From Ww85 sp963745765 (lineage in GTDB: Bacteria; Desulfobacterota; Desulfobulbia; Desulfobulbales; Desulfocapsaceae), in NCBI GenBank assembly GCA_963745765.1, contig CAVUYQ010000026.1, positions 232,486-296,485 on the forward strand: 64,000 nucleotides of DNA. Direction: 5' to 3'. The position numbers were made by a program, and so were the translations under genes. This document shows, piece after piece, positions 33,207 through 41,661 of this stretch. Below the pieces are notes generated by a model. That model was not told the origin of the DNA, did no database searches, and worked only from the letters and a program-made list of their open reading frames with translations. The stretch's first letter is position 1. Every line of letters starts with the position of its first letter.

Positions 33207-35432
33207 TCATTTCTTAGCTGTCAGCTGCTGCTGCAAGGCACGTGGGTCGGTTATCGGGAGTTTACAGGTGGAATCAGTACAAACATAAGCCACTGCTTTG
33301 CCATTGATAGGTGCAGCCGTTTCCAGAAACGGCAGGTTCCGGGTAAGATAGACCTGATTCTCTTTACCGTCGGCCAGCAAGACAAGACATCCCGGGTTGA
33401 AATATTTTGCCGCAACATCGAGAAGGGCCATGGTGTCTTCTGCGCCTCGTTCTCCCGCAATCACTATCTGGCCCGGGTGACTGTTTATCTGCTGCCAGGC
33501 GGTGAGCATCAGAGGCAATGCCGGCGGGTAGCGATTGATTGTTTCGCTGAAAGACTCAATGACCCGGCGAGCCATTCTGAGCCACTGATCGTTATCCTGC
33601 AGTCGTCCAAGGAGTATGAGATTAAGAGCCGCCACGGAATTTCCTGCAGGTTCAGCACCGTCATACCCTTCTCTCATCCTTACCCTGAGGGTGGGATCCG
33701 TTACACTGTCGAAAAAGAATCCGCCGTCGTTGTTCCAGAAAATATCCACCTGTTTTCCGGTCAGTTCAACGGACCATTTGAGCCACTGCGGATCGTGGTC
33801 AGCCTGGTACAAATCTAGAAGGCCGGCAACCAGAAAGGTGTAATCGTCAAGCTGGCCTGCCAGACCTGCCTCGCCTTTTCTGAACCTGCGCTTCAGGGTG
33901 TGAGATTGCTGATCATACAGATTCTCCTTGATAAATACAGCTGTTTGTTTCGCTTTTTCCAGGAGCGCCGGGTCTTGCAGAATTCTGCCTGCCCGTGCCA
34001 GTGCACCGATCATCATGCCGTTCCAGGCGGTAATAACCTTATCATCGAGGTGTGGGTGTTTCCTCTGCTGCCGCACGCTTGATAGTTTTTCTCTCGAGTC
34101 GGCAAGGCTGTTTGCCACCAGGTCCCGGTTCAGGTTTAAGCCGGCAGCGGTCTGGTCGATATCATTGACCCGGTGCAGGATATTTCTGCCGACAAACTCT
34201 GCTCCGGGATCCTGTTCGACGTTTCCGTCTTGCTTCACCCCGTAATGGAAGCTGAAAATAGCACCATTCTGCAACCCGAGTTTCTCGACGATTTCCCCCT
34301 TTGTCCACAGGTAATAGGCGCCTTCCCCATGTTCGCCGGGAATATAGGGGTTTTCGCTGTCTGCATCCTCGGCAGAGTAGAAGCCACCGCCATGATCCCG
34401 CAAATCCCGCAGGGTATAGGTTATAATGTCTTTGGCAACAGCGGCGTATGTTTCATCCCGTGTGATCTGGTAGGCATCAAGATAAGAGTTTACCAACTGG
34501 GCTTGATCGTAGAGCATTTTTTCGAAGTGAGGTACAAACCAGTCCGCATCGACAGAATAGCGATGAAATCCGCCTCCTATCTGGTCGTTCATGCCTCCGG
34601 CCGTCATGTTATCGAGGGTGAACAATGCCATATTTTTGGCATTATCATTGTCCGTTGCCAGATAGTGGGAAAACAGAAAGGAGAGGACGGCCGGCCGGGG
34701 AAACTTGGGTGATGTGCCAAAACCTCCTGTTCTCGCATCATAACTTTTTGCCAGAAAATCATATCCGCGCTCAAGCACATCCGCTTTAACGGGTGTGCCG
34801 GAAGCGTTGCTCCCTGCTTCAAGAACAGCAATCATCTGGTCCGCCGTTTTTTGAATATCTTCATTCTTATCCAGCCAGGCCTTATGAATTCCGGTCAGGA
34901 GATCCTTGAATCCGGGGCGCTGATATGATGAATCCGGCGGGAAGTAGGTTCCGGTATAGAACGGACTTCCATCGGCCAGAAGGAAGACAGACATGGGCCA
35001 TCCACCTCCCCCCGTCATCGCCTGAGTTGCAGCCATATACATCTGGTCAATGTCCGGCCTCTCCTCTCTATCTACCTTGATACTGATAAAAAAACGGTTC
35101 AGTATGGCAGCGACCTCCGGATTTTCAAACGATTCATGGGCCATAACATGACACCAGTGACAGGTGGAGTAGCCGATGGAGAGGAATATCGGTTTGTTTT
35201 CACGCCGTGCAACCGTAAAGGCTTCTTCACCCCAGGGATACCATTGCACCGGGTTGAAGGCGTGCTGCAACAGATAGGGACTTTGTTCATTGATCAGCCG
35301 GTTGGGGTGTTCTCCTGCAGCAAGCCGATTCTCTATCTGCTGTTGGATCGAATTTTTCCCGCTTACGGCTGCGGCCGAAGCGGCGATCGGCAAAAGAATT
35401 ATTGCCGGACCAAGCAGTGCAAGCCAATTCAT
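33207..35432 (-). CDS. DUF255 thioredoxin-fold protein (YyaL/SPATA20 family)
   Basis: From ATG 35432 (GAGGAGAAC upstream) the protein has about 741 residues. The first 25 form a signal peptide, so it is probably periplasmic. The thioredoxin-like domain follows: EQSPYLLQHAFNPVQWYPWG, then STCHWCHVMAHESFE with the CxxC redox motif, and DREERPDIDQMY. The rest is an (alpha/alpha)6 glycosidase-like barrel typical of the family (KVITAWNGMMIGALARAG). It is conserved from bacteria to animals without an agreed function. The export signal is notable, because many homologues lack one. It lies 79 bases upstream of gadB on the same strand. Confidence 0.9.
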   Translation of the reverse strand: MNWLALLGPAIILLPIAASAAAVSGKNSIQQQIENRLAAGEHPNRLINEQSPYLLQHAFNPVQWYPWGEEAFTVARRENKPIFLSIGYSTCHWCHVMAHESFENPEVAAILNRFFISIKVDREERPDIDQMYMAATQAMTGGGGWPMSVFLLADGSPFYTGTYFPPDSSYQRPGFKDLLTGIHKAWLDKNEDIQKTADQMIAVLEAGSNASGTPVKADVLERGYDFLAKSYDARTGGFGTSPKFPRPAVLSFLFSHYLATDNDNAKNMALFTLDNMTAGGMNDQIGGGFHRYSVDADWFVPHFEKMLYDQAQLVNSYLDAYQITRDETYAAVAKDIITYTLRDLRDHGGGFYSAEDADSENPYIPGEHGEGAYYLWTKGEIVEKLGLQNGAIFSFHYGVKQDGNVEQDPGAEFVGRNILHRVNDIDQTAAGLNLNRDLVANSLADSREKLSSVRQQRKHPHLDDKVITAWNGMMIGALARAGRILQDPALLEKAKQTAVFIKENLYDQQSHTLKRRFRKGEAGLAGQLDDYTFLVAGLLDLYQADHDPQWLKWSVELTGKQVDIFWNNDGGFFFDSVTDPTLRVRMREGYDGAEPAGNSVAALNLILLGRLQDNDQWLRMARRVIESFSETINRYPPALPLMLTAWQQINSHPGQIVIAGERGAEDTMALLDVAAKYFNPGCLVLLADGKENQVYLTRNLPFLETAAPINGKAVAYVCTDSTCKLPITDPRALQQQLTAKK

Positions 35433-36123
35433 GAGTTGTTCTCCTCTATTTACTATGCAGGTATAGTACAAGGTGGTGGCCACCGGAGATAATGTCAAAC
35501 AGTAACTGGCAACGATTTGCTTTAAGAGAAGAGGAGAAAAAAGAAAAGAGGGCTGTATTATTTTCGGTCAATCGGGGCCGACCTTGAACGTGAACGAATA
35601 TCCTGCGGGAGCCTCTGCTCCATCTCTACCTTGGTAAGACAGGCCTCTTTATCCATGCCCTTTTTTCCCTTTCCCGTTTCCTTAGCCTTTTTGACTTCCT
35701 CCTGCCAAGACTATCATTTCAAAGTGATTATATTGTACCTGTTAAAATGTCGACAGGGGAGGGTTTCACGTTTCGCTATACCTTCAGGACCTGCAGCCCA
35801 TCGATTCGTATCCGGGAGAAGAGCAGGACTCTCTGCTGGATAAGAGCCGTGATTCGATGAAGGAGGATGGAACTTCCATTGATCTGGCAACGATCCTTAC
35901 GTCTATCGGGTCTTTTAGAGGAGGTTGCATCAAGGGTACCTTCAATTATGGGCTTTTAATCATTTCCTGTCGTTTTATTGACCCGGTGACTAAATATCTG
36001 AGCCTGATAGCAGTGGGGCCAGGAAAACCTTTGTTGTTATTGGGTTTGCTGTTGAATCACAGTAAATTGTTTATCTGTTTATTCAACGGGGCAATAATAA
36101 AGCAGTAGGAGTGGAGCCAATCG
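35433..36123. other. Long intergenic region with small open frames
   Basis: On the minus strand, 35656-35558 can encode a 32-residue basic peptide (MDKEACLTKVEMEQRLPQDI...). On the plus strand a startless frame runs 35745-36108. Neither is recognised, and both may be remnants. A short R1-tip sequence (AAGGGTACCTTCAATTAT) lies at 35932-35949. The promoters for the flanking divergent genes must be here. Confidence 0.35.
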
Positions 36124-36669
36124 ATGATGAATTATAAACGTACAATCAGGATCGCTCGTGTAGTATTGCTTGCCGGTCTCTATCTTTTTGCTGGAGGGGT
36201 GCTTTTTGTCCAGGCTCAGGAAAATCAGAAGGAATCACCCTCTGCCGCCCTGCCGGGAACAACCAAAAAATCGCCTGCGGCGATTGAACCGGCTCCTATT
36301 GAATTACAACCCCAACCTGAAGAACTCTTCAGGGAAGCAACGGCAGCTGCCAGACAGGGGCGCTATGAAGAAGCAGGCAACATGTACTCACACCTGCTGC
36401 AGATTGATCCAGCAAATGTCAAGGCCATGAATAATCTCGGGCTGATCCTGAAAAAACTCGGTAGAAACGAAGATGCCCTGCAAGCATACCGATTCGCGAT
36501 CAAGACAGATGGATCATACCCGCTTACTTACAAGAATATTGGCATTCTTCTCGAGGAGATGCATGACGGCAAAGGCGCGATAGATGCCTACAGGGCGTAT
36601 GTCAGGCTTGCTCCCGAGGCCCCGGATGCGGCAGCCGTTCTGAAACGCCTGGAATGGCTTGCGCAATAA
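36124..36669 (+). CDS. Exported TPR protein
   Basis: The protein has 181 residues. A signal peptide or anchor (14-32, ending VQAQ) is followed by a Pro-rich linker and about three tetratricopeptide repeats from residue 60: ELFREATAAARQGRYEEAGN, then AMNNLGLILKKLGRNEDALQ, then TYKNIGILLEEMHDGKGAID. Each has the W/L-G-Y-A-F-P-like TPR pattern. It should act as a periplasmic scaffold. GGAGTGGAG precedes the start. The SH3-domain lipoprotein gene follows after 18 bases, so they are likely co-transcribed envelope proteins. Confidence 0.82.
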   Translation: MMNYKRTIRIARVVLLAGLYLFAGGVLFVQAQENQKESPSAALPGTTKKSPAAIEPAPIELQPQPEELFREATAAARQGRYEEAGNMYSHLLQIDPANVKAMNNLGLILKKLGRNEDALQAYRFAIKTDGSYPLTYKNIGILLEEMHDGKGAIDAYRAYVRLAPEAPDAAAVLKRLEWLAQ

Positions 36670-36687
36670 GCGGGCTTTGAGGCATTC

Positions 36688-37056
36688 ATGAAAAGACTTT
36701 TCCAATTGGTTTATTTCCTTGCCGTTGTCCTGCTCCTGGCAACCGGTTGTAATCAACAGGTTAGCAGACAGGAGGTTAACAGGCCTATGAGGCCCGTAGA
36801 AATAAGAAAATATGTAGATGTTACAGTCCTGAATCTCCGGGAATGCCCGGGGGCAGAGTGCCGGATCCTACGGGTGCTGGAACAGGGGGACAGCGGACTG
36901 GTGCTTGGTGAAGAATCGGGTTGGGTGAAAATGCTGATAGATCATAGTGATGCACAGGGCTGGGTTGAAGATAAATACCTTTCAGCACAGCCGGTTGCCA
37001 GGCAGCAGAAAAAGAAATCTCATCCTCCCTTGCCCGAGGAAGAATTTGCCGAATAG
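36688..37056 (+). CDS. SH3-domain lipoprotein
   Basis: The 122-residue protein has a type II signal peptide with lipobox LLATGC (Cys near residue 21). A bacterial SH3 domain follows: VTVLNLRECPGAECRILRVL, then GWVKMLIDHSDAQGWVEDKYL. Such domains bind cell-wall peptides or structure envelope proteins. The tail is Lys/Pro/Glu-rich. It is coupled in position to the TPR gene. Confidence 0.82.
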   Translation: MKRLFQLVYFLAVVLLLATGCNQQVSRQEVNRPMRPVEIRKYVDVTVLNLRECPGAECRILRVLEQGDSGLVLGEESGWVKMLIDHSDAQGWVEDKYLSAQPVARQQKKKSHPPLPEEEFAE

Positions 37057-37061
37057 TATGA

Positions 37062-37662
37062 TCAGGGTTCTGCTTGAAAGAGTTGTGTAGTATCAATCAT
37101 ATGCTTGAGTATATCAGCTTTCTTCTGGTAGATATCCCACGGAACAAAATAACTGATGAGCAGCTGATATGGCGCGTGCTCTATCCCTAATTGCGTGTGA
37201 CCGAATGCTACCGTTTGGTTCCTGCTGTCCTGCGCCGGATAGGTGGCAAGGAAGAAGGGAGCCTCATTTCCTGATACGGTGGCCTGATCTTTTTTTACAA
37301 TTTCTGCCTGCGGTACCTTCGATATCTGGTTGGCGAGATCAGCCATCTGTGTCTTAAGACCGGACAGCACCCCTTTTCGGGGGTCTATGATCTGTACAAT
37401 AACCGTCATTTCCGATTCTTCCGTCCCCTCAGGACCGACAAAAACATAATCTCCACTGTTGGGAGTAACCTGGAATTGCCAGGACGGTGGCAGCTCGAAT
37501 GAAAAGCCGAATTGCGGATCCTTGAGTGTTTTGTAGGATGAACCAGGAGCTGGGCCGGAAGGCGGTTCTGGTTGGCTGCTTGCTATAGCTGCGGGTTTTT
37601 CGATTTTTACGGGGCTCTTCTATGGTGAAAAAAAGTTTCTCCTCTTTGGCGGCATCGCTCAC
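37062..37662 (-). pseudogene. Frameshifted gene for a PsbP/DUF1795-like protein
   Basis: Two frames together give one protein. From ATG 37662 the start reads MSDAAKEEKLFFTIEEPRK. A single missing base in the A-run CGTAAAAATCG (near 37608-37615) would join it to the frame KIEKPAAIASSQPEPPSG, then SFELPPSWQFQVTPNSGDYVF, and then MTVIVQIIDPRKG to the stop at 37062. The second part has the FELPPSW...V pattern of PsbP/DUF1795-type domains, a weak assignment. The intact second frame lacks its own good start except ATG 37409. It is either a pseudogene or an assembly indel. Confidence 0.6.
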
Positions 37663-37811
37663 TTAATCGAGGCAAAAACACGTCGACCCCGTTTGCAAGG
37701 TGACGAGAGAATCAATTGCGAAAGTTATCTTGGAAAGGTAGCTTTGAAACATCGGAGCAGATGACCCCGGTAACTGAACCACAACAGGAAAGAGCCGGAT
37801 CAGGATAACCC

Positions 37812-39257
37812 ATGAAAGCAATACATATATACACTGACATTTTTCTTAACTGGCAGACAATGCTTGATATTATCATTATAGCTGCCGGTATTTTTTATCT
37901 CTATCGAACACTTCTGCGGCTGGGAACCTGGAAAATCCTGATCGGCATACTGGCGGCATTTCTTGTATATATCGTCGCCAGTGTTCTGCAACTGGAAGGT
38001 GTTGAGTGGATTTTCAAGAATGTGAGTCATGTCGCCCTGCTCGGCCTGATTATCCTTTTCCAGCCGGAGATTCGTAAGCTGTTCGAGAAGGTTGTTTCCG
38101 TCGCCGTTAACAAGAAGAGTAGCAATGATAGCGATATCTCCGAGATGGTTGCACAAAGCCTCTGGGCACTTGCGGATCAGAAACGTGGTGCGATACTTGT
38201 CTTCCCCGGTAAAGAGCTGATCCAGGGTAAAATTTCAGGAGGTTACCCCCTCAAGGCCCTTCCCAGCATACCATTGATAATGAGCATTTTTGATCCAAAT
38301 TCTCCGGGACATGACGGGGCTGTTATTATTACCGATAACCTTCTCAGCCACTTTGGTGTCCGTCTGCCCATGTCCGGAAGTTCCCGGCTGTCCGAAGAGT
38401 TCGGCACGAGGCACCATGCTGCCATGGGGATGGCCGAAGAAACGGATGCACTGGTGCTGCTCGTCTCCGAAGAGCGGGGACACATATCTTCTTTCGAAAA
38501 TGGCAGGATGACCAGATTGCATTCTCAGAAGGAGATCGTAGAGGTGATTGAGAAACATTTCTCCCGATTTGGTATGATCCCCTTTGCCCAGGCAGGGCCT
38601 CTTAAGCCTAGGACATTATTGCAGATTGTTTCAAGCCTTGCCATTGCCGCTATATTCTGGTCAACATTGATACTGGCGCAGAAACAGATTATTGAGCGGA
38701 CCATGACGATTCCACTCGAATACACACCGCCCGGTGAAGGCCTGGTAATCACGGGAAGCAAGGTACAGGATGTTGTTATCCACGCTGCCGGACCTAAATC
38801 AGCAATGAATGATTTTGCCATCTCAGAGCCCAAAGTCATGATTGACCTGTCGAAACTGACGGAAGGGACTCACATAATTCCGATAACCGGTCAAAATATC
38901 GACTATCCCGGAGATGTAAGCCTGCTTGACATCTCACCTGCCGATCTGGAAGTGACCCTGGCCGGGCTCATACAGCAAAGCGTGCCAATAACTCCGCAGC
39001 TTATAGGTCAGTTGCCAAATGGCCTTAAAATCAAGAAAGTAACCGTTAGTCCGGAATTACTGCAGGTGTTTGCCCCACCGAACCGACAGCCGAAAAAATC
39101 GCTCACTGTTTCAACCACACCCATCTATCTGAACTCCATTTCGAGCGACAGCAGCCTTCTTTGCAAAATAATCGCCCCGCCTTCGTTTCAACCTGTTGAT
39201 AAACGGTGGCCGGATGTAGAAATTTCCATAACACTTGAGGGTGCCTTGAAAAATTAG
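37812..39257 (+). CDS. cdaA: Diadenylate cyclase (CdaA type) fused to a YbbR region
   Basis: The protein has 481 residues. Residues 12-80 hold three membrane helices typical of CdaA. The DAC domain (about 95-250) contains GHDGAVIITDN (DGA metal/ATP site) and GTRHHAAMG (RHR-type motif), so c-di-AMP synthesis from two ATP is expected. A fourth helix near residues 273-292 is followed by a YbbR-like region (GLVITGSKVQDVVIHAAGPK, then LEVTLAGLIQQSVPITPQLI). In Firmicutes CdaA and its regulator CdaR (YbbR repeats) are separate proteins; here they are one chain. The last codons (GALKN) and stop come from an R1 tip. Confidence 0.88.
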   Translation: MKAIHIYTDIFLNWQTMLDIIIIAAGIFYLYRTLLRLGTWKILIGILAAFLVYIVASVLQLEGVEWIFKNVSHVALLGLIILFQPEIRKLFEKVVSVAVNKKSSNDSDISEMVAQSLWALADQKRGAILVFPGKELIQGKISGGYPLKALPSIPLIMSIFDPNSPGHDGAVIITDNLLSHFGVRLPMSGSSRLSEEFGTRHHAAMGMAEETDALVLLVSEERGHISSFENGRMTRLHSQKEIVEVIEKHFSRFGMIPFAQAGPLKPRTLLQIVSSLAIAAIFWSTLILAQKQIIERTMTIPLEYTPPGEGLVITGSKVQDVVIHAAGPKSAMNDFAISEPKVMIDLSKLTEGTHIIPITGQNIDYPGDVSLLDISPADLEVTLAGLIQQSVPITPQLIGQLPNGLKIKKVTVSPELLQVFAPPNRQPKKSLTVSTTPIYLNSISSDSSLLCKIIAPPSFQPVDKRWPDVEISITLEGALKN

Positions 39258-39270
39258 ATAATCCATTCGA
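39241..39270 (-). repeat. R1 terminal fragment at the end of the cyclase gene
   Basis: On the minus strand it reads CGAATGGATTATCTAATTTT then TCAAGGCACCC, matching the R1 tip at 50142-50166. It supplies the last residues and stop of the cyclase gene. Confidence 0.55.
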
Positions 39271-39357
39271 TTCCAACGAACGCCGAACATTTTGCCGCCG
39301 GGTGCCCGGAAAAAAGGCCCCATGCGGTCATATCATCGCCACTCCGAGGGCAATTAT

Positions 39358-40063
39358 TCAAATTACCCTGAAGACAACCGTCAGTGAGATTCTTTCTGAG
39401 GTGGATGAATACAGAAAGAGCTGGCTTGTATGATTTTCCCTGATGCCTGGAGGGTAGCTGAGCAAGACGGTTTTTTCCGCCGGAAAGAAAGCCTCTCCCA
39501 TGGCAACGCCGGCAGAGCTGATACCTGAAGTTCCCATACCGGTGGCAGGAAGGACAATGCATTTGGAAGGGCACTAGGAGGCGGACATTACCACCACGGC
39601 GCGCCTGCTCGGGGGACAGTTCTATGTCAATTTGATTATGATCATACTGCCTGTTTTCCTGAAGGGGTCGTTCACTGAACCTGCCAAGAATTTCGTCGAA
39701 CATACTATCCAGGTTAGAACCGTAATGATGAAATGACTTCTCCGGTGTATTTCTGAACAGAGTGTGCCGGGCGCCGCCGTCGGGAACAAGAGGCTCCACG
39801 GTCTCCTGAAAGTGGCGGCGAAACGGCTCTGCGTGGCGAGACTGCTGTCTGCTTTCCGAGTCGAGCAGCGTTTCGTCATACGAGCTGCGGCTCCGCGGGT
39901 CACTGAGGACAGAATAGGCCTCCTGCAGAACCTGAAACGGCGCCTGGTTTTTCCCGTAGTAATCAGGATGAAACTCCTTGGCGAGTCTGCGGTAGGCTGC
40001 CTTGATATCTTCTTGGCTGGAGGAAGAAGGTATTCCCAGGATAAGGTAATAATTTTTTGGCAT
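39358..40063 (-). pseudogene. DnaJ-related J-domain protein with zinc ribbon, frameshifted
   Basis: From ATG 40063, residues 4-68 form a J domain with the HPD triad (AKEFHPDYYG). A variable region and a single zinc-ribbon (HCPSCHRYGNF, then LCRRCHGRGF) follow. At the T6 (A6 on the coding strand, 39471-39476) one extra base shifts the frame. Removing it gives SGGKTVLLSYPPGIRENHTS and a stop at 39358, a typical DnaJ C-terminal strand. As sequenced, the frame continues to 39254 with non-conserved residues. It should stimulate DnaK. It is divergent from the two Hsp20 genes, suggesting shared stress control. Confidence 0.7.
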
Positions 40064-40580
40064 GTCAGATCCTCCTGAATGTATTCCAGAGTTGAAAGAA
40101 TCTTCAGAACAATCCGTGTTCCTTGGCTTGAAAGCAGGTCTCTCAGGTCGTTACTACTCCGTTGTTGACATCTCCTTTTCAATAAGACGGCCCGTCTCTT
40201 TATCCGGGTATGACTCGCCTGCTTTTCCCCGGCCCGTCAAGGGAGCTTGCCGCGTTATTGAAACCTGTCCGGACTGCATTTCCGGTTATTTGCGAACAAC
40301 TACTCAACAATAAAATAGGCCATTCTGGTTATTATGTCAATAATACTTAAAAAGTAATATGCGCATAATAACATAAAAAATATATTTACTATATTGACAT
40401 ATTTTATTGCGGATATATCGTTTCGAACATGAAAGGCAGGTGCTTTCTTCCAAGGTCTTCAGCCTGGCGGGAGGTACGGAAATTGGAAGGTATAATGACG
40501 AGTATTTGAAGAGATGTAAGCGACGATTTTTCTCCGGATAATCGTCGGATACCAGAAAAAATGCACAGGAGGTAACGGCT
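40064..40580. other. Divergent AT-rich region between J-domain and Hsp20 genes
   Basis: No gene was seen. A TTGACA at 40394-40399 is a possible -35 for the hsp20 genes, but the -10 is unclear. AATATGCGCATAATA (40356-40370) is near-palindromic around ATGCGCAT. No CIRCE element was recognised. AGGAGG lies 9 bases before the first Hsp20 start. Confidence 0.4.
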
Positions 40581-41027
40581 ATGTGGACTGGAGCAAATGA
40601 TTTTGATCGGATTTTCGATGCTATGGATCTGTTTCGTTCCAGGTTGAACAGGATGTTCATTGATTACGACGGATCGCATGGCGAGGATTTTGGTTGGAGA
40701 TTGGTAAACGGCTCTCCGCGGACAAATTTTTACGATATAGGGGATGCCTTTGAGTTGGTTGCCGAAGTACCGGGCATGTCCAAGGATGATATCAATATCA
40801 AAATCCAGGGGAATTACCTGGAGTTGACTGGTAATCGCAAATCAGACGCACCGAAAGATTATCAGGCGCAGCGTGTCGAGCGGAGTGTTAACTCATTCAC
40901 ACGTAGTTTCACCTTGCCGGGTGAAGTTGATGTGGACAAAATAAAAGCGGTCTTGAAAGATGGCCTGCTGAGTCTGGTCCTGCCGAAAGCCGAGGCAGCC
41001 AAACCCAAGCAGATCAGCATCAACTAA
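40581..41027 (+). CDS. Small heat-shock protein (Hsp20)
   Basis: The 148-residue protein has an alpha-crystallin domain from about residue 50: PRTNFYDIGDAFELVAEVPG, GNYLELTGNR, and the C-terminal LKDGLLSLVLPKAE. The A-x-x-x-G-(V/L)-L core motif is present. The tail carries a short I-S-I sequence, the I-x-I element that docks neighbouring dimers. It is an ATP-independent holdase. The second Hsp20 gene follows after 49 bases, and a J-domain gene is divergent. Confidence 0.94.
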   Translation: MWTGANDFDRIFDAMDLFRSRLNRMFIDYDGSHGEDFGWRLVNGSPRTNFYDIGDAFELVAEVPGMSKDDINIKIQGNYLELTGNRKSDAPKDYQAQRVERSVNSFTRSFTLPGEVDVDKIKAVLKDGLLSLVLPKAEAAKPKQISIN

Positions 41028-41076
41028 AAAGTATTTTTACCAGTTAACGCAATATATGACTGTTGGAGGTTGAGTT

Positions 41077-41463
41077 ATGAATGAGAATACCGAACTTACC
41101 ACAAGAAAAACAGAGACGCTGGAGAAGCGTCAGGATTTGCCCAAAATTGCACCTGTCGTGGATATCTATGAAAACGAGGATGAGATCCTGCTGCATGCTG
41201 ATATGCCGGGTGTGATAAAGGAGCAGGTGACCGTGCATGTCGACAATGGCAAACTGGAAATTTCCGGAACTCGCAAGGTCGAGAAAAAGGGAGCAAGCAA
41301 TTGGGAAGAATTCGGCGATGTTGAATACCGGAGAGTCTTTTCAGTTCCTCAGTCGATAGATGTCGGTAAGGTCAAGGCAGAACTGAAGGAAGGCGTGCTG
41401 AGACTTCATTTACCGAAATCAGAAGCCGCCAAACCAAGAACCATCAGGATCAATGACCATTAA
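41077..41463 (+). CDS. Small heat-shock protein (Hsp20), second copy
   Basis: The protein has 128 residues with an alpha-crystallin domain: PVVDIYENEDEILLHADMPG, then EISGTRKVEKKG and LKEGVLRLHLPKSEAAKP. It ends TIRIND, containing the I-x-I docking motif. It is shorter at the N-terminus than its neighbour, so hetero-oligomers are plausible, as in other tandem IbpA/IbpB-like pairs. TGGAGG precedes the start. A terminator closes the operon 20 bases downstream. Confidence 0.94.
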   Translation: MNENTELTTRKTETLEKRQDLPKIAPVVDIYENEDEILLHADMPGVIKEQVTVHVDNGKLEISGTRKVEKKGASNWEEFGDVEYRRVFSVPQSIDVGKVKAELKEGVLRLHLPKSEAAKPRTIRINDH

Positions 41464-41484
41464 TAAAGGCAGCGATTTTAAAAA

Positions 41485-41524
41485 AAAGAGCGGGAAATCC
41501 TTGTTGCAGGATTCCCCGCTCTTT
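41485..41524 (+). terminator. Rho-independent terminator after the hsp20 operon
   Basis: AAAGAGCGGGAAATCC (41485-41500) pairs with GGATTCCCCGCTCTTT (41509-41524) with one internal mismatch around an 8-base loop. T-rich sequence follows. It also has an A-rich 5' flank, so it may serve the convergent trkH. Confidence 0.8.
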
Positions 41525-41661
41525 CTATTTTGATGCCGGGTCCGCCAATTCAAGACACAGGCCCTGCCGGAGAATAGATTTTTCCCAGCAGCTGCTTTAT
41601 CGCCGCCATTGAGCGGATTTGCATTAATATAAGACCTGTTCCCTTTTTTCTTGAAAAAGAA

